Source: Paenibacillus sp. FSL K6-1330 (GTDB taxonomy: Bacteria > Bacillota > Bacilli > Paenibacillales > Paenibacillaceae). From it: a stretch of 64,000 nt of DNA. This document shows positions 1-9,251 of this stretch, piece after piece (position 1 is the stretch's first letter; every line of letters starts with the position of its first letter). Under the pieces are notes generated by a model. It worked only from the letters and a program-made list of their open reading frames with translations. It did not search any database and was not told the DNA's origin. The stretch lies in NCBI RefSeq assembly GCF_037976825.1, contig NZ_CP150269.1, positions 4,353,501-4,417,500 of the forward strand, in the 5' to 3' direction. Position numbers and translations under genes: made by a program.

Positions 1-1362
1 AAAGAAATCAGCGGGTTCTGTTATCCTCTCACCGTTCCACCGGATCTCGCCCTTTTCAGCTGGCAGTAAACCCAGCAGGGTGCGAACCAGCGTCGTTTTA
101 CCGCTGCCGATCATCCCTGTAACGACAGTAAAGGTACCACGCTTCAGGGTCAGATTAATATTCGATATACCGCGTCCGGTTTCGGGATATTGATACGACA
201 GTCCTTGCGCTTCAAGCAGTAAAAGAGGTGGCGCCTCGATATAAGCCGTTTCCACGCCGTCTTCGGCTGCAGAAATGGTGGAAGGATGGATTCTTTCATT
301 GGTCAACAAATCTTTCTGTGTCCTACGATTAGGATTAGCTTCCTTCTCTTTATTCTGTTTGTTCTTAACCTTACCGATACCGATATAATTGGCTGCTGTA
401 AGCAGCGAAGCCGGTGCCCCTTGCAGCATGGATTTGATGCGCTGAAAACTGACGCCCATCTGCTTGTAGTAGGTCATGAAGTTGCCTACGTTGGATATGA
501 GCTGCGTGACAAAAGTTAAATAATATACAAAGAGCGACAAGTCCCCAACCGTAAAATCGCCACTTCGCATCTTAAGACTCGCAAGCACGAGGATCAATCC
601 TGTGCCGAGGTTGACGGAGTTGGTGAATACGGAAGATAAGGTCTCCGTTAACAGCTTATCCTTCACCATGGATTGGCGCCGTTTCTCACTAAGGCTTACA
701 AACCGTTCCACTACGCGTTTCTCAGCCCCTGCGACTTGAATGGCTTGCACGTTGGCAAACATTTCGCTAATCGCACCGGTTACCTTGGCCGTCGATTCCC
801 GGCTTGCTGCCCTGTATTTCTGAATGCGAGCTGTCGCAATCTGGGCCGCAGTGACCACCAGGATCAAAGGAACGAACACGAGAATCGTCAGCTGCAGATC
901 AATGGATATAAGAATCCAGCTGGCAACGATAACGAATCCGACCAGTCCTAAAGTATCCACCGACCAGCTTGTCGCTTCTTCGGCCTGATCGACGTCATCC
1001 CGAAAATTGCTGATGGCTTCACCTGGGGAGCAAGGTATCGCCCGAGCTCCAGGCTCCTTCATGACATGGGACAGCATATTGCGACGAAGCAAGGTGCTGA
1101 TCCGGAAGCGAAAATGCACGTCTGTCATGAAACCGCCGAAGATCAGCGCAATCCGGGCTAAAGCAGCGCCAATGAGCAGCACGGCAATCGCCCAAACGCC
1201 GTAGGGAAAAGCATATGTACCTTCCAGATGGTCAAAGAAAGCCTTGGTTAACAGTCCGGGGATCAGTGGTGCCATATGGATAAGGGACCATGCCAGCAGG
1301 TTGATCAGATACAAGCCAGGCCGGTACAGAATCAACCGCCAGAAAAAATGTCTTGTTTTCAT
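1..1362 (-). CDS. ABC exporter half-transporter (permease + ATPase), 3' end outside window
   Basis: About 454 residues are visible from the ATG at 1362. The N-terminal half is a six-helix exporter-type membrane domain. It is followed by an unusual hydrophilic linker (about residues 335-380, rich in K/N/R) and the beginning of the nucleotide-binding domain with the Walker A motif GMIGSGKTT near residue 430. The signature motif, Walker B and stop lie beyond base 1. The start overlaps the stop of the upstream ABC gene as ATGA, so the two are translationally coupled. This arrangement is typical of heterodimeric multidrug exporters such as BmrCD/YheIH of Bacillus. The substrate is unknown. Confidence 0.9.
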   Translation of the reverse strand, partial: MKTRHFFWRLILYRPGLYLINLLAWSLIHMAPLIPGLLTKAFFDHLEGTYAFPYGVWAIAVLLIGAALARIALIFGGFMTDVHFRFRISTLLRRNMLSHVMKEPGARAIPCSPGEAISNFRDDVDQAEEATSWSVDTLGLVGFVIVASWILISIDLQLTILVFVPLILVVTAAQIATARIQKYRAASRESTAKVTGAISEMFANVQAIQVAGAEKRVVERFVSLSEKRRQSMVKDKLLTETLSSVFTNSVNLGTGLILVLASLKMRSGDFTVGDLSLFVYYLTFVTQLISNVGNFMTYYKQMGVSFQRIKSMLQGAPASLLTAANYIGIGKVKNKQNKEKEANPNRRTQKDLLTNERIHPSTISAAEDGVETAYIEAPPLLLLEAQGLSYQYPETGRGISNINLTLKRGTFTVVTGMIGSGKTTLVRTLLGLLPAEKGEIRWNGERITEPADFF

Positions 1363-3146
1363 GCCAGCACCTCCTCCATTCCAACGGCCAGCATGCGGCT
1401 AAACCGTGATTGCGGGTCTGAGGCAAGCTCTTCCCGGCGACCACTTTCGAGCATGCGACCATTCTCCAGAATAAGAATCCGGTCTGCACGTTGAACCGTA
1501 GCCAAGCGGTGGGCAATGATAATACACGTCTTCTCCTGCAACAGACGCGTAATGGCTGCTTCAATCCGGTATTCCGTTAACGGGTCGAGGCGGGATGATG
1601 CTTCATCAAGGATGACGAGACCCGGATCCGTCAGAAAGACACGGGCAAATGCCAACAGCTGGGCCTCACCAGCCGACAGGCTCCCCCCGCCTGAGGCCAG
1701 GTTCGTATCGAGCCCTTCCTGAAGCGAAGCATACCAGTCCCCAAGCCCAAGCTCCTCGAGCACGGATATGATTCGGCTATCCGCGATACCTTCATCAAAC
1801 AAGGTCAGATTATCACGAACAGTCCCTTCCAAAATCTCAATATTCTGCGTAACCATGGCGACTTTGCGCCTCAGTTCATGAAGCTTGCAGATCCGGATAT
1901 CCGTTCCTGCCAGCTCGATCCTTCCATCTTGGGGATCATAGAAACGCAGCAGCAGGCGGGCGATCGTCGTTTTGCCGCTGCCTGTACGCCCGAGCAGCCC
2001 TAGAGTCTGGCCTGGTTCGAGCCGCAGCTGCAGATTTTCGAGCGTAACCTGCCCGCCCTCTTCATATGAGAAGTTTAGGTTGCGGAATTCCACCGACAAC
2101 GGACCTGATGGAAGCGGAGCTCCAGGTCCGTCTTTGATCTGGGGCTCGGTTGCCAGCAATTCCCGGACCCGCATCAAGCTGGCATCTGCCTTTTGTAAGT
2201 CCTCTAATTGGGTACGGATCTTCTCAATCGGCTTGGCTAACAGCTCGGTATAATAAAATACTAAATAGATGGAGCCGATCGTCAAACCGCCATGTCCATT
2301 CTTCCACAGTATGGCGCAGACGATAAATGCGGCCGCATTGCCCAGCGCAAACACCAATATTGTTGTGCTCCACATAAGGAAAAATCCGATGAATGCACGA
2401 ACTCGAACCGGCAGCATGCGTCTGGCCATCTCGTAGAATCGATTCATGACATATCCAGCCGCCCCGTTGGCACGCGTATCTTCAGTGCCTTCGAGGTGCT
2501 CGCCAATGAATCCGTAGAAATCCGCATTCAGCTCGCGCCATCGCTTCCATATCGGTATCGCAAACCGCCGAATATGCTGAATGACGTAGATGCTGCCGAT
2601 AACAAACACTGTCATGACAAAACCAATCCAGAAGTTCTCCCGATACAGAAGAGCCAGGATCCCGATCATAAGGAGCAGATTGCCGAACAGATGGATAATA
2701 AAGCTGGAGAAGAAATTAGCAAGCGCATTCACATCGCCATCGACCCGTTCGATTAAAGAGCCGGACGTTTGCGTTTTGTGGAAGCTCATATCCAGCGACA
2801 GGCAGTGCTCCGCCAATTCAGCGCGAAGCTTGTTGGTTGTCGTCCAGCCCAGATTCTCGCTATAGTAAGCAGCCGCAATGGATACACCTTGTTGGAGCAA
2901 TGAAAATACGATAAAAAAACCTGCCGCATAATAAAGGGATGTCAGATTTCCCTCTCCTTGAGCCGTATCGATAAAATACCGGATGATCTGCGGATTAATC
3001 AGTTGCAGCCCGATTGAAAATAATAGCAGCACCGTTAGGGCTGCCAGCAGTTTCTTATGCGGGAATACGTATCGGAATAGCATCTCCCGGTACATGCCAA
3101 TCCCCGTGGTCCTTCGCTTGCTGTTTAACGTGTGATCGCTTTGCAT
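1359..3146 (-). CDS. ABC exporter half-transporter (permease + ATPase)
   Basis: A 595-residue fused membrane/ATPase exporter subunit. Six hydrophobic segments occupy roughly the first 310 residues. The ATPase domain shows Walker A (GRTGSGKTT), a non-canonical signature LSAGEAQ in place of LSGGQ, Walker B LVILDEASS, the D-loop SRLD and the switch histidine in IIAHRL. The ATG at 3146 is preferred over an upstream in-frame ATG (3221) because a GGGGGGA ribosome binding site lies about 9 bases before it. It is the first gene of a coupled pair with the gene at 1-1362, so the two most likely form a heterodimer exporting an unknown substrate such as a drug or lipid. Confidence 0.92.
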   Translation of the reverse strand: MQSDHTLNSKRRTTGIGMYREMLFRYVFPHKKLLAALTVLLLFSIGLQLINPQIIRYFIDTAQGEGNLTSLYYAAGFFIVFSLLQQGVSIAAAYYSENLGWTTTNKLRAELAEHCLSLDMSFHKTQTSGSLIERVDGDVNALANFFSSFIIHLFGNLLLMIGILALLYRENFWIGFVMTVFVIGSIYVIQHIRRFAIPIWKRWRELNADFYGFIGEHLEGTEDTRANGAAGYVMNRFYEMARRMLPVRVRAFIGFFLMWSTTILVFALGNAAAFIVCAILWKNGHGGLTIGSIYLVFYYTELLAKPIEKIRTQLEDLQKADASLMRVRELLATEPQIKDGPGAPLPSGPLSVEFRNLNFSYEEGGQVTLENLQLRLEPGQTLGLLGRTGSGKTTIARLLLRFYDPQDGRIELAGTDIRICKLHELRRKVAMVTQNIEILEGTVRDNLTLFDEGIADSRIISVLEELGLGDWYASLQEGLDTNLASGGGSLSAGEAQLLAFARVFLTDPGLVILDEASSRLDPLTEYRIEAAITRLLQEKTCIIIAHRLATVQRADRILILENGRMLESGRREELASDPQSRFSRMLAVGMEEVLA

Positions 3147-3315
3147 TCGTCTATAATCCCCCCGCTTCAGGTTAACCCTCTTGATAATAATAAGCTTCCT
3201 GGGAAGATATGACAAGAACATGGGTTCCTGTTTTCAAAAAAATTTACAGTCGATTGATCAGAAACCATCTGCTGCCGCAAAATCACTCTGATTAAGAACT
3301 CTTTTGAGCCCCGCG

Positions 3316-3354
3316 CCAAAAAGACCAGCCCCCTGAGCATGGGACTGGTCTTCA
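3316..3354 (-). terminator. Rho-independent terminator
   Basis: On the minus strand AAGACCAGTCCC pairs with GGGGGCTGGTCTT across a short loop and is followed by a T-run. It lies just downstream of the small gene at 3386-3631 and separates it from the ABC exporter pair. Confidence 0.75.
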
Positions 3355-3385
3355 AAACCGTTTACGTATAGAGAATCACATGATC

Positions 3386-3631
3386 TTATGTCTCTGCCAC
3401 TAATTTTAAGAATTGATTAATCATTTCGGGGGTGATTTCCTGGTTCTCGGGCATTTTGACTGCCGAGCTCTTATTAACGGATTGGATGGCCACATTGGAT
3501 CTAGCTGCACTTGAAGCGATACCGGATCGGGCTTGTCCATCATGCACATTGTCATGGTTAGCTAACATCATCATCAGAAAAGCACTTCCAAGTCCTAACG
3601 ACCACATACTCATTTTGTTTTTCTTGTTCAT
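3386..3631 (-). CDS. Small predicted membrane or secreted protein, unknown function
   Basis: 81 residues, starting MNKKNKMSMW. One hydrophobic segment (about residues 7-24, rich in L/M/A) could be an uncleaved signal anchor or signal peptide. The rest is polar with no cysteine and no recognised domain, ending in a predicted amphipathic helix (EMINQFLKLV). The start at 3631 is supported by a GGAG site about 8 bases upstream; an ATG at 3682 is in frame but lacks one. The gene has its own terminator downstream and appears monocistronic. I do not recognise the family. Confidence 0.6.
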   Translation of the reverse strand: MNKKNKMSMWSLGLGSAFLMMMLANHDNVHDGQARSGIASSAARSNVAIQSVNKSSAVKMPENQEITPEMINQFLKLVAET

Positions 3632-3863
3632 CTGCGTTGCTCCTTCCATCACTTGTAGTGACATACTTAGTATAAGGTCCAAACCTTAACGAGAGATGAA
3701 GGCAACCTAAAATCCAGTTAAGTAAAGTGAGGATATGATGATTACCTCTCATTTTCCATAATTCCTTTTATATACCATATTTATATTGAACAGATTTGAA
3801 TTATTTGTTTACATAATATGAATTATGTTTGAAAACAACTCGCGACGAGCCGCGAGGATTTCT

Positions 3864-4418
3864 TTAATAAATAATGCCTCCCAGTATCCCCGTCAGAACC
3901 ATGAGAAGGATCGGGTTCATCTTCCATTTTCTCAATACAAACAAAGATCCTGTAAATACACCTACAGCAATCCAATTCACTTTAGAAGCCATGCTTATTG
4001 CCGAAGTCCCAAGAAACGTCATTAGTAATATGGTTGCAGCAGCCGAAATAATAAGCCCCAGTGAAGCCGATCTCAAGCCGTTCAAAGCTTCAAACACATA
4101 GATAGATTTATTGAATTTTTGAAAAAAGCGATACAGCAAAATAGAAATGCCGACACCTGAAATCACGCAGCCGAAAGTTGCAATCATTGCGCCCGGTATC
4201 CCCGCGACCTGTAAGCCAACAAATGTGGAGGTGTTTACTGCTAATGGGCCGGGTGTCATTTGCGAGATGGTAATGATATCGGTAAAAACCCTTTGCGATA
4301 CCCATGCGTATTTTTGAACTGCCAGTTCCTGAATGTACGGGATGATTGCGTACCCACCCCCGATACTGAACGAACCGATCTGAAAAAAGACCCATAACAG
4401 TTTCAATAGTTCCCCCAT
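3864..4418 (-). CDS. Chromate-transporter-family protein, second subunit
   Basis: 184 residues, almost entirely hydrophobic. Hallmarks of the CHR family are visible near the N-terminus: a GGGYAIIP motif (about residues 20-27) and SQMTPGPLAVNTSTFVG (about residues 52-68). Short CHR proteins of this size carry one CHR domain and work as pairs, whereas ChrA proteins fuse two. It is coupled to the upstream paralogue by a TAATG stop/start overlap at 4416-4420, so the two are probably co-translated and heterodimeric. Chromate export is the family function, but related proteins may move other oxyanions; the true substrate is not shown by the sequence. Confidence 0.88.
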   Translation of the reverse strand: MGELLKLLWVFFQIGSFSIGGGYAIIPYIQELAVQKYAWVSQRVFTDIITISQMTPGPLAVNTSTFVGLQVAGIPGAMIATFGCVISGVGISILLYRFFQKFNKSIYVFEALNGLRSASLGLIISAAATILLMTFLGTSAISMASKVNWIAVGVFTGSLFVLRKWKMNPILLMVLTGILGGIIY

Positions 4419-4984
4419 TATTTCTGCCGCCTTTCATTAAGCCACACTCGCACAATGCATAAAAAACAACACACGATGAGGATAATGGCTACATTGATTT
4501 CAAAGATAAAATTCGCCAAAAATGCTGCCGGAATCATCAGAGTAAGTAATAGAGAACGTTCTTTGATCATCATACTGCACATATCCACAACGAAATCAAC
4601 GATAAGGGCTGCAACGCCTGCCTGCATTCCTCTCAATACTGCGGAGATTAACGGATCCGCCGCAAACGCAACATAGAACGTGGAGATGAATCCCAATATG
4701 ACGAGGGATGGAATGACAGCAGCAATATAACTGATTACAGCGCCCGTCATCCCCGCTACCCGAAACCCTGCGAGAGTTGACAAGTTGATTGCGATTGCTC
4801 CTGGTGAGGACTGTGCAATAGCAGCCATATTGACGAGTTCATCTTCGTTGAGTAGTTTTTTCCTGGATACAAAATACTTCCGAATCATCGGAACAACAAC
4901 ATACCCACCGCCAAATGTAAATGTGCTGATAAACAAATTTATGCCCAGAAGCCAGATATATAGTTTGGTTCTTTGGCTTATCAT
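4418..4984 (-). CDS. Chromate-transporter-family protein, first subunit
   Basis: 188 residues with about six hydrophobic segments. It carries the CHR signatures GGGYVVVPMI (about residues 25-34) and AQSSPGAIAINLSTLAG (about residues 52-68), parallel to its downstream partner. An AAGGAGG site precedes the ATG. It is the promoter-proximal gene of a two-gene operon divergent from a LysR regulator, a common arrangement for short-chain CHR pairs. It most likely forms a membrane heterodimer for chromate or another oxyanion. Confidence 0.88.
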   Translation of the reverse strand: MISQRTKLYIWLLGINLFISTFTFGGGYVVVPMIRKYFVSRKKLLNEDELVNMAAIAQSSPGAIAINLSTLAGFRVAGMTGAVISYIAAVIPSLVILGFISTFYVAFAADPLISAVLRGMQAGVAALIVDFVVDMCSMMIKERSLLLTLMIPAAFLANFIFEINVAIILIVCCFLCIVRVWLNERRQK

Positions 4985-5044
4985 CAGATCGCCTCCTTGT
5001 CACCCTGTTATTATGGAGGTTGATGATTGATTAGTAAAATGATA

Positions 5045-5058
5045 TTATTTTGCAATAA
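5045..5058. promoter_or_regulatory. Candidate LysR-type operator
   Basis: An inverted repeat TTATT-TTGC-AATAA lies in the 107-bp divergent region between the CHR pair and the LysR gene. Its size and T...A ends fit a LysR box, but this is based on position and symmetry only. Confidence 0.3.
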
Positions 5059-5091
5059 CGATTAGTTTTATTCATGGGAGGGGGAGCATCA

Positions 5092-5970
5092 ATGATGACT
5101 CTTCGGCATTTTGAAATATTTCGGGCAGTAGCAGAAACGGGAAACTTCACAAGGGCTGCGGAAAGGTTATATATCACGCAATCGGCAGTTTCTCATGCCA
5201 TACGTGAACTGGAAGAAAGGGCAGAAACAGCATTGTTTGACCGACTTTCAAAAAGCGTTCAGCTTACAAAAAGCGGCCGGCTTTTGCTGGAGGAAGTTAC
5301 ACCGATTCTATCTTCGTGCGAAGCATTAGATGCACGGATCAGCTGTTTGGAAAAACAAGCTCCCCTGCACATCGTTTCCAGCATTACCATTGCAGCGTTC
5401 TGGTTACCAAAAATCTTGAAAGCCTTTCAAAAAGATTGGCCTGATATACTGATCCATGTCGATGTGGTCAGCGCAGCGAATGCCATTGAAATATTGCGGA
5501 ACGGCAAAGCTGACATCGCTTTGATTGAAGGTGCGGTTCCCCAAGGGCCTTTTACATGCATCCCTTTTGCTTCCTATCCGTTATATGTTGTGTGCGCTCC
5601 TGACTATCTCATCACGCACAAGGAGTTGACTCTGCAACAATTTTGCTCTGAAAAACTATTGTTGCGTGAAAAGGGAAGTGCGATCCGCGATACTTTAGAC
5701 AGCGTTCTTTATTTGTCCGGACATACCGCACAACCTGCCTGGACAAGCGTAAATTCCCTAGCATTGATCGAAGCTGCCAAGGCTGGATTCGGCATCACGA
5801 TTTTGCCTGATGTTCTTGTAAGTGAGCAGCTATTGCAGGGGGAATTGATTTCACTGTCTGTTCAAGACCTCTTGTTGAGAAATGAATTGCTTGCCGTTCA
5901 CCATCGAGATAAATATCTGACAACTCCGTTAAGGGCCCTTCTTTTGCACATAGAATCTACGATGTCATGA
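5092..5970 (+). CDS. LysR-family transcriptional regulator
   Basis: 292 residues from the ATG at 5092, chosen because GGGAGGGGGAGC sits just upstream; 5095 is an equally close alternative. The N-terminal winged helix-turn-helix (about residues 1-60) contains FTRAAERLYITQSAVSHAI, the classic LysR recognition-helix pattern. The remainder is a type 2 periplasmic-binding-fold effector domain. It is transcribed divergently from the two-gene CHR transporter and most likely controls it. The effector is unknown. Confidence 0.9.
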   Translation: MMTLRHFEIFRAVAETGNFTRAAERLYITQSAVSHAIRELEERAETALFDRLSKSVQLTKSGRLLLEEVTPILSSCEALDARISCLEKQAPLHIVSSITIAAFWLPKILKAFQKDWPDILIHVDVVSAANAIEILRNGKADIALIEGAVPQGPFTCIPFASYPLYVVCAPDYLITHKELTLQQFCSEKLLLREKGSAIRDTLDSVLYLSGHTAQPAWTSVNSLALIEAAKAGFGITILPDVLVSEQLLQGELISLSVQDLLLRNELLAVHHRDKYLTTPLRALLLHIESTMS

Positions 5971-6021
5971 AGCCTCCTCCTTATCTTACTAGCCCCCCCT
6001 TCGCGCACGTCAAAATCGGCA

Positions 6022-6066
6022 ACAACCACCTTCATCTCTTACATAACCTTAAGATGAGGTGGTTGT
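6022..6066. terminator. Hairpin between convergent genes, possible terminator
   Basis: ACAACCACCT and AGGTGGTTGT can pair, with a roughly 25-base imperfectly paired interior, between the convergent LysR and MMPL genes. There is no clear U-run on either side, so termination is only probable. Confidence 0.4.
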
Positions 6067-6092
6067 CACAAGAAATCCATATTAAGTTAAGG

Positions 6093-8330
6093 CTACGCTT
6101 TATTTTCAACGGTCAATGTAGATTTCTCTTCGGTAACCATCTGTTGTTTGCCTGGCCAGAAAGCCCACTTGCCCAGGAGCGTTGTGATCGCGGGTACTAG
6201 GAAGGGTCTTACTATGAACGTATCCAGCATAACACCGATGGCCGTTATGATCCCAAACTGTACCAATACTTGAATCGGAAGCGTGGCCAGTACGGCGAAG
6301 GTCCCTGCCAGGATTAAACCGGCTGAGGTGATCACCGAACTCGTCTCGCCCACGCCTTCTTTAATCGCCTGCTTCAGGGGCATCTGCTTCCGTTTTTGCC
6401 ATATGCTCGAAATCATGAATATGTTGTAGTCTTCGCCCAGCGCGACCAGGAATACAAACGAATACAGCGGTATGGCTCCTTGGATGGCTTCTGCCCCCAG
6501 ACCGTAATGAATGATAATCCAGCCAAGCCCCAGGGCGGAGAAATAAGACAAGATGACCGTGGCAATCAGATAGACGGTTGCCACAACCGATCTCAGATAT
6601 ACCAATAGCAACAGCGTAATCAAACCGATGACGACGGGAATGATCAGTTTGGCATCATGTTCTCCCGCGATCTCCGTGTCATACTGGGTAGCCGTTTGAC
6701 CGCTGATCCACACGGCTTCCGCCGGATTCTCGACTCCTGCCTTCGCAAGTGAAACCTCCGCGATCTCTCTGAGATCCGGAATATGCTGCATCGCTTCCAT
6801 AGAGTAAGGATTCATGGATAGCTCGATTTCATAACCGATAATATCGTTATTCTCCGCCCCATTCTGCGGTTCGGATACACGATCCACATAATCCAGAGCC
6901 TTCAGGCGTTCTTCAAGATCTAAAGCTTGCCCCGCACCATCCACTATCAGCCGAACCGGCGCAAGCTCTCCTTCGGAGAACTGTTCGCCGATGACGGTGA
7001 ATCCTTCGCGGGAAGGAACATCCTCAGGGAATGAGGATAGGAGATCGTAGGTGAATTTGATTTGGGATGAGAAGGTCGCAAGTCCACCCAGCAATACTAA
7101 AGCTACCAAGACGACGGTCCATGGCTTCGTTGTCACCATACGGCCGATCCGGCTCTCCTTCTCTTTGTGCGGTGCAGGAACCGGCTTTCCTTTTTTCTTG
7201 GCGCGCTCCGCTTGCATCTCCGGCGTTCTCGGAATGAAAGGATAAAAGGAACCTCTCCCGAAAATAGCCAACAATGCCGGTACCAATGTCAGACTGGCTA
7301 TGAACATGATCAGAATTGACAAGCTGAAAGGCACCGCAAATCGTTGGTATGCCCCGTACTGAGCCAGAAGCAGCGCAAACAGAGACAAAACAACTGTGAA
7401 GCCGCTCATCGCGATGGCGCCCGATGAACTCGTAATCGCCTGGAACAAGGCTTTGCGTTTATCGGGTTCATGCCATAGCAGCTGGCGGAATCTCGAAATC
7501 AGGAACAAGCAATAATCCGTCCCGGCTCCAAAGAGCAGCACGGTCATAATGGCGATGGATTGGGAATCCACGGTGATTACGCCTTGATCCGCCATAAAAC
7601 CGAGAATCGGGCTAGTTACCATATAGGCAAAACCGACTGCTACAAGCGGGATTAGGGCAAGAATCGGTGAACGGTAAATCAGCAGCAGCAATATCAGCAC
7701 CAGAAGCACGGTTGCAATCATGAGCGATACGTCGGCATCCTCAAACAATCCCGTTGCATCAATAGAGATTCCAACCGGACCTGTTACGCGAGCACTGATT
7801 CCGTCTCCGCTCTGGATGGCCGTCTGAAACGGATTACTGCCCAGCAATTGTTCCGAGCGCTTCTCAAGTTCTGCCGTTCCTTCCTTGAGCAGGTCCGTCT
7901 CCCGGTCTTCTTCAAAAAATAGCGGCATCACCAGCGTGCTCTGATCCTCTGACAACTGGGCGCTTAAAGCCTGCGGAGGCAGCTGATGGAAAGGAACAAC
8001 GGAGGTTTGATACGGGAGCGGATCGGATTCAAGGCTCGCCGTCAACTCCTGCAGCTTGGTTAAATCCCCTTCGTTCAATCCATTGGCTTTATGCCACACG
8101 ATGAGAGCCGGTACTCCCCCGTTGCTAGGAAATTCCTTATCGGCAATGGCTTCCGCTACGACGGATGGTGCATCCTCCTTCAGGTTGGCTGCATTGTTAT
8201 CCTCTTTATCTGCAACAGCCGGCCATAACAAATTCAACGCCAGTGCGATGAGTACCCATACACAGAGCGTGACCCATTTGCTTCGCTTCCCTGCAACCCA
8301 TTTACCGTAATTCGGTCCTGATCCGTGCAT
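6093..8330 (-). CDS. MMPL/RND-family membrane exporter
   Basis: 745 residues. The topology is that of an MMPL transporter: one N-terminal helix (about 19-40), a large extracytoplasmic domain (about 45-190), a block of five to six helices (about 190-370), a cytoplasmic charged linker (about 375-395, ERAKKKGKPVPAPHKEKE), then the same pattern repeated. Characteristic motifs include FGAGTDYCLFLISRFR in the first half and VALGEDYNIFMIS in the second. These proteins export lipids, drugs or siderophores using the proton gradient. It is divergent from a TetR regulator that probably represses it. The substrate is unknown. Confidence 0.92.
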   Translation of the reverse strand: MHGSGPNYGKWVAGKRSKWVTLCVWVLIALALNLLWPAVADKEDNNAANLKEDAPSVVAEAIADKEFPSNGGVPALIVWHKANGLNEGDLTKLQELTASLESDPLPYQTSVVPFHQLPPQALSAQLSEDQSTLVMPLFFEEDRETDLLKEGTAELEKRSEQLLGSNPFQTAIQSGDGISARVTGPVGISIDATGLFEDADVSLMIATVLLVLILLLLIYRSPILALIPLVAVGFAYMVTSPILGFMADQGVITVDSQSIAIMTVLLFGAGTDYCLFLISRFRQLLWHEPDKRKALFQAITSSSGAIAMSGFTVVLSLFALLLAQYGAYQRFAVPFSLSILIMFIASLTLVPALLAIFGRGSFYPFIPRTPEMQAERAKKKGKPVPAPHKEKESRIGRMVTTKPWTVVLVALVLLGGLATFSSQIKFTYDLLSSFPEDVPSREGFTVIGEQFSEGELAPVRLIVDGAGQALDLEERLKALDYVDRVSEPQNGAENNDIIGYEIELSMNPYSMEAMQHIPDLREIAEVSLAKAGVENPAEAVWISGQTATQYDTEIAGEHDAKLIIPVVIGLITLLLLVYLRSVVATVYLIATVILSYFSALGLGWIIIHYGLGAEAIQGAIPLYSFVFLVALGEDYNIFMISSIWQKRKQMPLKQAIKEGVGETSSVITSAGLILAGTFAVLATLPIQVLVQFGIITAIGVMLDTFIVRPFLVPAITTLLGKWAFWPGKQQMVTEEKSTLTVENKA

Positions 8331-8407
8331 TTGTAGATCCTCTCCATTCCGTGATGTTCTTTATCATGATCTTGTTTCTTTCTTAGTAAGACTGAAAACA
8401 AACCGCG

Positions 8408-8440
8408 CAAATTAATTATATATACCGGTAGGTTAATTTT
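8408..8440. promoter_or_regulatory. Candidate TetR operator in MMPL/TetR divergent region
   Basis: An AT-rich stretch surrounds the palindrome TACCGGTA, within ATATATACCGGTAGGTTAAT, about 80 bases upstream of the MMPL start and 60 bases before the TetR start. A central CCGGT flanked by A/T is common for operators of TetR regulators paired with exporters. It is assigned by position and symmetry. Confidence 0.4.
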
Positions 8441-8497
8441 CAATATTCATTTTGAAAAAACGACCTGCATGTCTTACACTATACACAGGAGGTCATC

Positions 8498-9121
8498 ATG
8501 ACAAAAATACGAAACCCCCGAAATCCCGGGCGTCCCAAAGCAGCTGCCGATCAGGCTCCTATCCAGGAAACCATCCTCTGGACCGCCTCCAAGTTATTCA
8601 TGGAAAATGGCTACGAGCCCGTATCCTTGCAGCAGATCGCGAAGGCTTGCCAAGTGACCAAGGCTTCCATCTACTATCATTTCACAAGTAAACCCGAGCT
8701 GTTTAAAATAGCGGTAACCACGATTCTAGATAAAGCATATGCTTCTACTCGTCGGTATCTGCAGGAAGCCGATACCCTAGAGTCTGGATTGATCCGGGTA
8801 GCCGAAGCGAAGATTGCCAAGCCTCATGCCGAGATGGAGACCATGATGCGGGAAGCACAGCCTTTTTTATCCCAGGAGCAGATGGCCGCTATCCGTGAGG
8901 CGGAACAGCGCATTCATGAAGTCATCGCCGATCGGTTTAATCAAGCCATGCGTTCTGGTGAACTTCGGGAAGGCAATCCTTTGCTCATGGCGCAGGCTTT
9001 TTCGGCGATGCTGATGCTGGGCAATCGTGAAGATACCCGAAGCGGTTATGCCAGCCCTCGTGATATGGCTGTTGAGATCGTAGATCTATTCTTGCACGGA
9101 GCAGTAAACCTTCCGAAGTAA
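8498..9121 (+). CDS. TetR-family transcriptional regulator
   Basis: 207 residues with a basic N-terminal extension (NPRNPGRPKAA). The TetR helix-turn-helix follows at about residues 28-75: ASKLFMENGYEPVSLQQIAKACQVTKASIYYHF. The C-terminal ligand-binding domain is all-alpha. An AGGAGGTC ribosome binding site precedes the ATG. It is transcribed divergently from the MMPL exporter, so local repression of that exporter, relieved by an exported compound, is the likely role. Confidence 0.92.
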   Translation: MTKIRNPRNPGRPKAAADQAPIQETILWTASKLFMENGYEPVSLQQIAKACQVTKASIYYHFTSKPELFKIAVTTILDKAYASTRRYLQEADTLESGLIRVAEAKIAKPHAEMETMMREAQPFLSQEQMAAIREAEQRIHEVIADRFNQAMRSGELREGNPLLMAQAFSAMLMLGNREDTRSGYASPRDMAVEIVDLFLHGAVNLPK

Positions 9122-9202
9122 CACGCTGCTCCATAACTGCATGCTTCACACATGAATCAAGAGATTTAGTTCACGAATCATGAGCATCGATCATATCAAC
9201 GC

Positions 9203-9242
9203 AAAAGAACGGAGATCATCAAGCAGGATCTCCGTTCTTTTT
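9203..9242. terminator. Bidirectional terminator
   Basis: AAAAGAACGGAGATC and GATCTCCGTTCTTTTT form a near-perfect stem around a short loop, with A-tract and T-tract on opposite sides. It can end both the TetR gene and the convergent nitroreductase gene. Confidence 0.85.
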
Positions 9243-9251
9243 GCTTATGTG

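Noticed and set aside
3432..3689. 85-residue plus-strand open frame
   Set aside because: Antisense to the small membrane protein gene, which has a ribosome binding site and terminator; this frame has neither.
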